A stretch of 52,374 nt of DNA from contig CAXBPY010000018.1 in the NCBI GenBank assembly GCA_963977675.1, positions 1-52,374 on the forward strand, written 5' to 3'. The translations under genes were made by a program, and so were the position numbers. The notes under the pieces were generated by a model. The model ran no database searches, was not told the origin of the DNA, and saw only the letters and a program-made list of their open reading frames with translations. This document shows, piece after piece, positions 1 to 6,249 of the stretch. Every line of letters begins with the position of its first letter. Positions within the stretch are counted from its first letter, which is position 1. The DNA comes from CAXBPY01 sp003455275 (GTDB lineage Bacteria; Bacteroidota; Bacteroidia; Chitinophagales; UBA10324).

Positions 1-42
1 ATTCGGATGCGCATTGGAGATATAGGAGAATTGATCTGTCAT
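1..42 (-). CDS. sucA: 2-oxoglutarate dehydrogenase E1 component, N-terminal fragment (cut by window edge)
   Basis: Only the first 14 codons lie in the window, reading MTDQFSYISNAHPN on the minus strand from the ATG at 42-40. As I recall, 2-oxoglutarate dehydrogenase E1 proteins of Bacteroidota begin with this kind of segment (M-x-x-FSYxxNA), part of the short N-terminal helix that contacts the E2 core. A Bacteroidota-type -7 element lies 15 bases upstream of the ATG and supports a real start here. The identification rests on a very short peptide and is an inference; the rest of the gene is outside the window. Confidence 0.6.
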   Translation of the reverse strand, partial: MTDQFSYISNAHPN

Positions 43-56
43 TGTGTTTTGTGAAG

Positions 57-83
57 CAAATATAAAATTGCTCTGAAGCGCAA
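57..83 (-). promoter_or_regulatory. Bacteroidota-type promoter for the edge gene
   Basis: On the minus strand a perfect TAnnTTTG -7 box (TATATTTG, 64 to 57) is preceded by TTG (83 to 81) with a 16-base gap, slightly shorter than the usual 17-23. It would start transcription about 8-10 bases before the ATG at 42. Confidence 0.5.
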
Positions 84-149
84 CTGGAATTGATGAACAA
101 CCCTTTTATCAGAATGAAGATAAAAGAGAGCAGGTGACAATTAAGAAAA

Positions 150-578
150 TTATTTTTTCTTATTTGATTTTTTCCCGGGGGCAGATGGAGTTGAGGGTTT
201 GCTTTTTTTAATCACAGAATTTGATGCGGCCATTTGCTTTGGTCGTTTGTGCCGCGCCTGATAAACACCCAGCTTCCCGCCACTGGGCATAGTAATTTCA
301 GTGACTCTTCCCCAACCCTGACTATAAATGCGGCTACATTGAATCTGATGTTTTTGCATTTCTGCAACAAACTGTTCAATGTCTTTGCACATTAAATACA
401 GTTCGGTTGAAGTATTATCAGGAGATGGATGAAAAGCCAGTTCTGCCGGCGGCAATCCGAAAATGAGCCAGCCACTTCCCACATCAACACTTGGGCATTT
501 TAAAACCTCTTTAAAAAATTTTTTGTCTGCTGCTGCCTTTTTGGTGTAAATGAGAAAGTGTGCGCCGTTAATCATCAA
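150..578 (-). CDS. VOC-superfamily (glyoxalase/extradiol dioxygenase-like) protein with basic tail
   Basis: This 142-residue protein has the single-module vicinal-oxygen-chelate pattern: an opening strand (GAHFLIYTKKAAADKKFF), a central Ser/Gly-rich turn with FGLPPAELAFHP, and a second beta-alpha repeat ending in GKLGVYQARH. The metal-ligand set of true glyoxalases is not clearly complete, so no substrate can be named. Residues from about 110 to 142 form an unusual Lys/Ser/Pro-rich tail ending in KKSNKKK, which is not part of the VOC fold and may bind nucleic acid or simply be disordered. It is probably cytoplasmic. It lies 85 bases downstream of the acetyltransferase gene and may share its transcript. 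Confidence 0.7.
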   Translation of the reverse strand: MMINGAHFLIYTKKAAADKKFFKEVLKCPSVDVGSGWLIFGLPPAELAFHPSPDNTSTELYLMCKDIEQFVAEMQKHQIQCSRIYSQGWGRVTEITMPSGGKLGVYQARHKRPKQMAASNSVIKKSKPSTPSAPGKKSNKKK

Positions 579-663
579 TAATGAATTTAGATTTTTGCCG
601 GAATAAAAATAGAATAATATGTAATGAATAAATATTTATTCAACCTATATCCTGCTTAATAAA

Positions 664-1212
664 TTATTTATTTAATAAGGAGTAGATCGCAGAGTCAAGA
701 AACTCTCCGTTGTAGAAATAATTTTCTCTGAAGTAAGCTTCACGAATGAAATTATTTTTTTCTAATATTTTAATTGAGGCGAGGTTCGAGGGATTTACAT
801 TAGCTTCAATTGAATGCAACTTGAGAGTATTGAATCCATAATCAATCACAGGTTTCATTGCCTCGTTCATAATTCCCTGCCTGTGAAAATCAGCATGAAG
901 CAAGTATCCGATTTCAGCACGATAATTCTCCGGTTGAAATTTGAAAAGACATATGGTCCCCAGCAGCCTTGAATTTTCTTTGAGCGAAATTCCCCAATTG
1001 ATGCCTTCGCCTTTTTGCAAAAAATCTTCAAATACATCAATTAATTTTTTTGCATCTTCGATTGACTTTGCGCGTGGCCTGTCTATGTACTGCATCATGC
1101 GCTCATCAGAACGCAGAACAAAAAGATCGTCCGCATCTTCCTCAGTAACTCTTCTTAAAACCAGTCGCTCTGTTTCAATAGCCGGATATGGAAAAAAACT
1201 TGGTTGCAGCAT
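664..1212 (-). CDS. GNAT-family N-acetyltransferase (RimJ/RimL type)
   Basis: This 182-residue protein begins with the typical RimJ/RimL opening (ETERLVLRRVTEEDADDLF) and carries the acetyl-CoA-binding region around residues 115-130 (GYLLHADFHRQGIMNEA), a variant of the Q/R-x-x-G-x-G/A motif. The C-terminal segment IEANVNPSNLASIKILEKNNF is the usual GNAT motif B. It would transfer an acetyl group from acetyl-CoA to a protein N-terminus or small amine in the cytoplasm; the acceptor is unknown. The gene starts only 4 bases after the VanZ-like gene stops, suggesting one transcript gcvH-vanZ-GNAT. Confidence 0.88.
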   Translation of the reverse strand: MLQPSFFPYPAIETERLVLRRVTEEDADDLFVLRSDERMMQYIDRPRAKSIEDAKKLIDVFEDFLQKGEGINWGISLKENSRLLGTICLFKFQPENYRAEIGYLLHADFHRQGIMNEAMKPVIDYGFNTLKLHSIEANVNPSNLASIKILEKNNFIREAYFRENYFYNGEFLDSAIYSLLNK

Positions 1213-1216
1213 TTAT

Positions 1217-1627
1217 TCAGGAAATTTTTTTTTGATGTCGAACAGAATTCCTTCTCATCCAAATCAATGAATAAATAATTGCTCCTATTGTATCTGCAAT
1301 CCAGTCAAGGATTTCGAAGTGCCTCGAATCAGTTAATTGATTTTGCAAAACCTCGATAAGAAATCCATAGAACGAGCAAACTGCAATCATGATTAATGCA
1401 TTTTTTAATAACTGGCCTTCCCATATCTGAATTGCGTACAATAAAAGAAATGCTAAAACGAAGTACAGAAACGCATGCACCCATTTGTCAATCATTAATG
1501 TTTCAAACCACGGAGATTTGGGAATTTCGCTCGAGGGCATAAGTGACAAATACATAATTCCGCCTGCCCATACCACAGGCAATATCCAGCGCATATGATT
1601 AATGTCCAACCAGGGATTTATATTCAA
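1217..1627 (-). CDS. VanZ-like integral membrane protein
   Basis: This 136-residue protein has about four hydrophobic segments, near residues 12-28, 45-64, 73-92 and 105-125, and VanZ-family features: SLMPSSEIP after the first helix, DKWVHAFLYFVLAFLL in the second, and FGFLIEVLQ-like sequence (here YGFLIEVLQNQL) followed by RHFEILDWIADTIGA. The family is named after a teicoplanin-resistance protein, but most members have no known function and no resistance role is implied. Its ATG lies inside the 3' end of gcvH (29-base overlap), so the two are probably translationally coupled. From memory, gcvH followed by a vanZ-like gene is common in Bacteroidota. Confidence 0.88.
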   Translation of the reverse strand: MNINPWLDINHMRWILPVVWAGGIMYLSLMPSSEIPKSPWFETLMIDKWVHAFLYFVLAFLLLYAIQIWEGQLLKNALIMIAVCSFYGFLIEVLQNQLTDSRHFEILDWIADTIGAIIYSLIWMRRNSVRHQKKIS

Positions 1628-1979
1628 CAGTATCCATTAGATCATTGACATCGGCAGCATTACTCATTTTTATTTTCACCATCCAACCCTTTCCGTAAGG
1701 ATCCTGGTTTACTAATTCAGGATTCGAATTCAAATCAGGATTGAGCTCGAGCAGTGTTCCGGCAACAGGAAGAAAAAGATCACTTACTGTTTTCACGGCT
1801 TCTACCGTTCCAAAAACTTCTTCTTTGTTTAGCGTTTTTCCAATTGTATTTACATCTACATAAACAATATCGCCAAGCTCACTCTGTGCAAAATCAGTAA
1901 CACCTACTATGGCTATGTCGCCCTCAACACGAACCCATTCGTGATCTTTCGTATAGCGGAGGTTGTCGGGAAAATTCAT
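1599..1979 (-). CDS. gcvH: glycine cleavage system H protein
   Basis: This 126-residue protein is the lipoyl carrier that shuttles the methylamine group from glycine decarboxylase (GcvP) to the T protein. It opens with the family signature YTKDHEWVRVEGDIAIVGVTDFAQSELGD. The lipoylated lysine is K63 in FGTVEAVKTVSDLFLPV, and the C-terminal GWMVKIKMSN is typical. Full length for the family. No gcvP or gcvT is in the window. In several Bacteroidota gcvH directly follows sprA (from memory); here sprA is about 19 kb away, so the cluster has been split. The stop overlaps the start of the VanZ-like gene. Confidence 0.95.
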   Translation of the reverse strand: MNFPDNLRYTKDHEWVRVEGDIAIVGVTDFAQSELGDIVYVDVNTIGKTLNKEEVFGTVEAVKTVSDLFLPVAGTLLELNPDLNSNPELVNQDPYGKGWMVKIKMSNAADVNDLMDTVEYKSLVGH

Positions 1980-2061
1980 ACTGTAAATTTTTTAGTGGGG
2001 CAAATAAAGAAATGGGAAGGTAGAAATCATAAGCACACGATAGAGACGAAAAAATTTTTTA

Positions 2062-2847
2062 TTAAACCAAAAATCTGCGTTCTACAATATTGTAAAACTC
2101 CATTACCATTTCGTCTGTTTGATTCCAGTGAAGGCGCTGTTTCAATGTGTTTTCGATATAGTCCATTGCTTCATCATAATTGGGGGCGCCATTAATTTTT
2201 TCAATCGCTTCATCATACAACCGCGAATCATTATTGAATAAAAAATTGATATAAGAAAACCTTTTGTTCAATCCAATAAAAACTTTTAAGTCTTTAATTG
2301 GTGTTTTCCTCAGCTTGTCAGCGAGCTCTCTTTGTGGCTTTCCTATTTTTTCACTCACTGTTTGTTTGGCCGACTGGGTTGAATATATATCTGCAACCGT
2401 TTTCTGTTGTTGCTTACCGGAAAAAGATTGTTGAATAGAAGGACCGGCTGGATGAAGAATTTCTTCGCTTGGATTCGGTGGTTGCTGATAACCCTGTTGC
2501 CCCGCATTATTAAGGTGAGGAGGCATTTGTTGTTGCGGAGGAAAATATTGGGGCTGTTGAATCGGCTGCTGGGGAATTGGCTGTTGCTGCATTTGTTGCG
2601 GCGCAAGCTGCTGCATGGGTTGCTGATACTGTGGCTGCTGATATTGCGGCGGAAGCTGTTGCATCATGTTTGGTTGCTGATCAGCCGGAATAGCAAGTGT
2701 GAGTTCATAAAGCTCGCGCACATAATTTAACAGGAGGTCTTTGTCAATCTTATTAATACTGCCGCCATTCATCTGTATGGAATGAAACAAGTAGTTGATT
2801 TTTTCAATCAACACCGAAATTTTTGTTTCAATTTTAATATCAGCCAT
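2062..2847 (-). CDS. Gln/Pro-rich protein of unknown function
   Basis: The 261-residue protein has three parts. Residues 1-55 form a predicted helical domain (ADIKIETKISVLIEKINYLF). Residues about 55-125 are a low-complexity linker dominated by Q, P and Y in repeated QQPQYQQP- and PQQ-like units. Residues about 165-261 form a second helical domain (GKPQRELADKLRKTPIKDLK and the IGLNKRFSYINFLFNND segment) ending in VERRFLV. I recall similar C-terminal domains, with an IG-N-RF--I-xLF core, in hypothetical proteins across Bacteroidota, but no function is established. There is no signal peptide or membrane segment, so it is probably cytoplasmic. It is read divergently from thymidine kinase. Confidence 0.85.
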   Translation of the reverse strand: MADIKIETKISVLIEKINYLFHSIQMNGGSINKIDKDLLLNYVRELYELTLAIPADQQPNMMQQLPPQYQQPQYQQPMQQLAPQQMQQQPIPQQPIQQPQYFPPQQQMPPHLNNAGQQGYQQPPNPSEEILHPAGPSIQQSFSGKQQQKTVADIYSTQSAKQTVSEKIGKPQRELADKLRKTPIKDLKVFIGLNKRFSYINFLFNNDSRLYDEAIEKINGAPNYDEAMDYIENTLKQRLHWNQTDEMVMEFYNIVERRFLV

Positions 2848-3030
2848 ATCCTTGATGAGAAGTAAATCTACTTCATTGAAGATTTGAGTCCAACTAAAAA
2901 TTCCACCAATTGTTTTACTCTTTCGTCTGAATTTTGTTCAAATGGGTCAGAATTAGCGGGGCGCAAATATTCATCATGGAATTCAAAAACTTTTCTGAAT
3001 TTTCGCCGCACCAAACCTTAATTAAAACAA

Positions 3031-3606
3031 ATGTTTATTGAACCCTACATACGGCAGAGCAGCAGCGGATGGATTGAAGTGATATGTGGATGCATGTTTT
3101 CAGGAAAAACGGAAGAACTCATCCGGAGACTCAAGCGATCAAGAATTGCAAATCAGCGCGTAGAAATTTTTAAACCACAAGTGGATACACGCTATCACTT
3201 TAGTGACATTGTTTCTCACGATGAAAACGCAATACACTCTACTCCGGTTTCCAACTCACAAAATATATTACTGCTGGCAAATGACATGGATGTGGTGGGA
3301 ATTGATGAAGCCCAGTTTTTTGACAACGAACTTCCGCTGGTGTGCGATGTGCTGGCTAATAAAGGTATGCGGGTGATTGTAGCAGGATTGGATATGGATT
3401 TTGCCGCAAAACCATTTGGCCCAATGCCACAGTTGCTCGCAAGAGCGGAATACATTACAAAGGTTCACGCCATTTGTGTGATCTGCGGAAACATAGCTTC
3501 TTACTCCTATCGAAAATCAAAATACGATGCTCAGGTTTTGCTTGGTGAGAAAGAACACTACGAGCCGCGATGCCGGCATTGTTTTGAAAAAGGAATGAAG
3601 GGCTAA
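3031..3606 (+). CDS. tdk: thymidine kinase (type II)
   Basis: The 191-residue enzyme phosphorylates thymidine to dTMP with ATP in the salvage pathway. The P-loop GCMFSGKT is at residues 21-28, followed by EELIRRLKR. The Walker B/DEAQFF segment lies near residues 92-97, the lasso segment after it, and the structural zinc site is formed by two Cys pairs, CVIC near residue 150 and CRHC near residue 181. All expected elements are present. The 12-residue N-terminal lead (FIEPYIRQ) before the P-loop strand is normal for Bacteroidota. The gene is divergent from the Gln/Pro-rich gene across a 183-base spacer and probably has its own promoter. Confidence 0.96.
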   Translation: MFIEPYIRQSSSGWIEVICGCMFSGKTEELIRRLKRSRIANQRVEIFKPQVDTRYHFSDIVSHDENAIHSTPVSNSQNILLLANDMDVVGIDEAQFFDNELPLVCDVLANKGMRVIVAGLDMDFAAKPFGPMPQLLARAEYITKVHAICVICGNIASYSYRKSKYDAQVLLGEKEHYEPRCRHCFEKGMKG

Positions 3607-3674
3607 TGTGCTGATTTGAAAATTTGAAGATTTAAAAATGAAAAACAGAATCGAAAAAAATTTCCGCGACTGTT

Positions 3675-3695
3675 CCTTTTCCCCCTGGGAAAAGG
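3675..3695. repeat. perfect 9-bp palindrome with 3-base loop, candidate dispersed intergenic repeat
   Basis: CCTTTTCCC and GGGAAAAGG flank the loop CCT, followed by TTAGGAATGGGGCTTC immediately before the ATG at 3712. The pattern resembles dispersed palindromes I recall from intergenic regions of Bacteroidota (pyrimidine-rich arm, purine-rich arm, then TTAGGGATGGGG). It lacks a T-run, so it is not a standard terminator, and it would form a hairpin 16 bases before the phosphatase start codon. Only one good copy is visible in this window. Confidence 0.5.
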
Positions 3696-3711
3696 TTAGG
3701 AATGGGGCTTC

Positions 3712-4215
3712 ATGAAAACTCTCCTCCTCATCCGCCACGCAAAATCTGCTCACGATAATCCGAATCAACCGGACATTGAACGCACGCTGAACAAGCGAGG
3801 TATGGAAGATGCACCATTCATGGGAAAAATTCTGAAGCAGCAAGGAATTATTCCGGATATGATTTACAGTAGCCCCGCGGTGCGCGCCTTTACTACGGCG
3901 AAACTTTTTGCGAAGGAGCTTGATTACAATGCTGATTCAATTCTCATTGATCCGGTTTTGTATTCGTTCAATGCGTCGCAAATTCTTTCCTTCATCACCG
4001 GATTGAAAAATGAATTGCAAACTGTTTTACTTTTCAGTCACAACCCGACTTTTCATGAACTGGCAAATTATTTTACAGGAAATAAAATCCCTTCCATGCC
4101 TACCTGCTGCATTGTCGGAATTAATTTCGAAACTGATTCATGGGACGAAATTGATGTGAGCCGAAAGCAAATGTTATTATATGAATTTCCGAAAAAGTAT
4201 AAAGGCGATGAATAA
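3712..4215 (+). CDS. sixA: SixA-type phosphohistidine phosphatase
   Basis: This 167-residue protein belongs to the histidine phosphatase superfamily, short SixA branch. The catalytic RHAK motif is at residues 8-11 (LLIRHAKSAH), R58 lies in SSPAVRAFTTA, and the second active-site His is H110 in LLFSHNPTFHEL. SixA in E. coli removes phosphate from phosphohistidine on histidine-phosphotransfer proteins. Its stop codon is immediately followed by the ATG of the polyphosphate-kinase-like gene with no spacer, so the two are almost certainly co-translated. Polyphosphate kinase 1 works through a phosphohistidine intermediate, which makes a functional link plausible but unproven. Confidence 0.88.
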   Translation: MKTLLLIRHAKSAHDNPNQPDIERTLNKRGMEDAPFMGKILKQQGIIPDMIYSSPAVRAFTTAKLFAKELDYNADSILIDPVLYSFNASQILSFITGLKNELQTVLLFSHNPTFHELANYFTGNKIPSMPTCCIVGINFETDSWDEIDVSRKQMLLYEFPKKYKGDE

Positions 4216-6177
4216 ATGAAAACAATTCATCGTGATACCAGTTGGCTTAGTTACAACCGACGCGTCATTCAAGAGTCGGAAGACAAGAGCAATTCTGCCG
4301 GGGAGCGATTGAAATTTATTTCAATTGCAATCAATAACCTGAAGTCATTTCTCAAAGAGAGATATTTTTTTCACCTGAATTCAAAAAATGAATTAACTGA
4401 TGAACTCTTCAAAAAAATAAAAAAGCAGTTCAGCAAGTGCGACAAAATTTTCGGCGAAATACTCGAAGAACTTAAAGAACACAATATTTATTTTCCTAAA
4501 ATTTCTGAACTTGACGACAAGCAATGGAAATATCTGAGCGAATGGTATAGAGTTAAACTGAAACCTAAAATACATCCTGTCTTTCTGAACAGAGAAAATG
4601 ACTTTATCGCTTTGGAGAATGGAAAAATCTATCTGCTGGCACAACTCATTTATCATCATGAAGAGGGAAATGCATTAATTGAAATTCCATTTACCGGAAC
4701 TGAACGGTTTATTGAAATTCCTTCTGCTGCCTCAAGGGTTTTTACTACGGTCGATGAAATAATGAAACAGTTTCTTGCAGATGTTTTTCGTGGTCATGCA
4801 ATTCCCAAAACCGGATTGTTCGAAGTTATTTCCGGAACAGAGTTTATTCACCAGGATGAGGCGAAGGAATATTTTGACCAGTGGAATGAAGATCTTAAAT
4901 CGCTTAGTGAAAGGTTTTTATTGGTAGAGAATGGAATGACCGGCAGCACACTGAAAATCGTTCTTAAAAAGACGGAGTCGCACAGATCTTCATGTGTAAA
5001 AAATATGAAGCATTTATTGCTGAGTGATTGCAGTGAGCTTATCAAATTTCTGCCTGAAGAAATAAAACCTAAATCATTTGTTCCGGCGAAACATCCGCTG
5101 GAAAAAAAACCAGGCGTGCTTGATTCTGTTTCCGGCCGCGATGAAATGCTCTGCTTTCCATATCAATCTTTCAATGCAGTGATTCAATTATTAAAAGAGG
5201 CAGCGAATTCAGATGATGTTTCAAATATTTTTATTTCACTCTATCGCACCGCACATCCATCTGCTGTTGCAGAACAATTAGTGGTTGCGGCACAAAACAA
5301 AAAAAATGTCATTGCCTTTCTTGAATTGAAGGCAAGTGAAAACGAAGAAGAAAATATTTTGCTCGCACAACGATTAGAAAAATCAGGAGTGAAAGTGTTG
5401 CGCATTTTTCCGGAAAAGAAAATTCACGCCAAAGCGATTTTGATCGAACACAAATCCGGCGGAATAGTGGAACGGACATGCTTACTGAGCACCGGAAATT
5501 TTAACGAAAAGACTGCGGCACTTTATACAGATGTGGCGCTGATTTCTTTCGACGAAAAAATTACTGAGGATGTGGCTTCTTTTTTTGCCGCGCTTGAGCA
5601 GCAATCTCTCACAGGGTTTCAAACCTCGCAGGTAAAATTTTCTCCTCTTAATTTCAGAACAGAAATCACAGAACAAATTCAAAACTGCATACTGGCCGCC
5701 GCTAAAAACACACCGGCGAAAATCATTTTGAAACTAAACAACCTTGAAGATAAAAAAATAATTTCACATCTATATAAAGCCGCCGCTGCAGGTGTTACAG
5801 TTGAAATTATTGTCAGAAGCATATGTACCATGAAACCTGCGCCCAATATCCGAATCATCAGCATTGTAGATCACTTGCTTGAGCACTCGAGAATTTTTTC
5901 ATTCAAGAGTTCCGACTCCGAAAATATTTTTATTTCCAGCGCCGACCTCATGTCGCGCAATCTTGATAAACGAATAGAATTTCTTTTACCTGTAAATAAT
6001 GAATCGCATAAAAAGATGCTGAATGAAATTCTTCAATTGCATCTTCGTGATAATACCAGGGCACGGATAATTGACAAGAAACAGAAAAACAAATATGTGA
6101 GCGCAGCTGATGGCGAGGCGCCCATTCGCGCACAAGAAAAAATTGCAGAATATTTTTCTTCAATAAAAGAATCCTGA
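4216..6177 (+). CDS. divergent polyphosphate kinase 1-like protein (phospholipase D fold)
   Basis: The 653-residue protein aligns along the whole length of PPK1. It keeps an N-terminal DTSWLSYNRRVIQES (ELSWLSFNERVLQE in E. coli), R344 in SLYR, the phospho-accepting His equivalent H404 in KKIHAKA, STGNFNEKTA (425-434), the second essential His equivalent H557 in LLEHSRIF, and SSADLMSRNLD (574-584). Several residues nearly invariant in PPK1 are changed: ARFDE is replaced by ASENE (373-377), so the magnesium-binding Arg (R405 in E. coli) is Ser374; the His of AHIGTGN is Leu; NNLDEF is NNLKSF (40-45); RGM/RGI is RSI (534-536). It may be a PPK with altered substrate, or one that has lost polymerase activity. 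Its product would be cytoplasmic or membrane-associated polyphosphate. Confidence 0.85.
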   Translation: MKTIHRDTSWLSYNRRVIQESEDKSNSAGERLKFISIAINNLKSFLKERYFFHLNSKNELTDELFKKIKKQFSKCDKIFGEILEELKEHNIYFPKISELDDKQWKYLSEWYRVKLKPKIHPVFLNRENDFIALENGKIYLLAQLIYHHEEGNALIEIPFTGTERFIEIPSAASRVFTTVDEIMKQFLADVFRGHAIPKTGLFEVISGTEFIHQDEAKEYFDQWNEDLKSLSERFLLVENGMTGSTLKIVLKKTESHRSSCVKNMKHLLLSDCSELIKFLPEEIKPKSFVPAKHPLEKKPGVLDSVSGRDEMLCFPYQSFNAVIQLLKEAANSDDVSNIFISLYRTAHPSAVAEQLVVAAQNKKNVIAFLELKASENEEENILLAQRLEKSGVKVLRIFPEKKIHAKAILIEHKSGGIVERTCLLSTGNFNEKTAALYTDVALISFDEKITEDVASFFAALEQQSLTGFQTSQVKFSPLNFRTEITEQIQNCILAAAKNTPAKIILKLNNLEDKKIISHLYKAAAAGVTVEIIVRSICTMKPAPNIRIISIVDHLLEHSRIFSFKSSDSENIFISSADLMSRNLDKRIEFLLPVNNESHKKMLNEILQLHLRDNTRARIIDKKQKNKYVSAADGEAPIRAQEKIAEYFSSIKES

Positions 6178-6249
6178 ATACAAAATCTCTACTACTTGTT
6201 TGCACAATTATCACATTCAGTTATTTTCATTTTTTAAAAAATCATTTTA

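Noticed and set aside
2355..2730. Open frames antisense or shifted within the Gln/Pro-rich gene
   Set aside because: They consist of repetitive Leu/Arg or Asn/Ser strings produced by the biased codons of the linker and show no domain or start signal.
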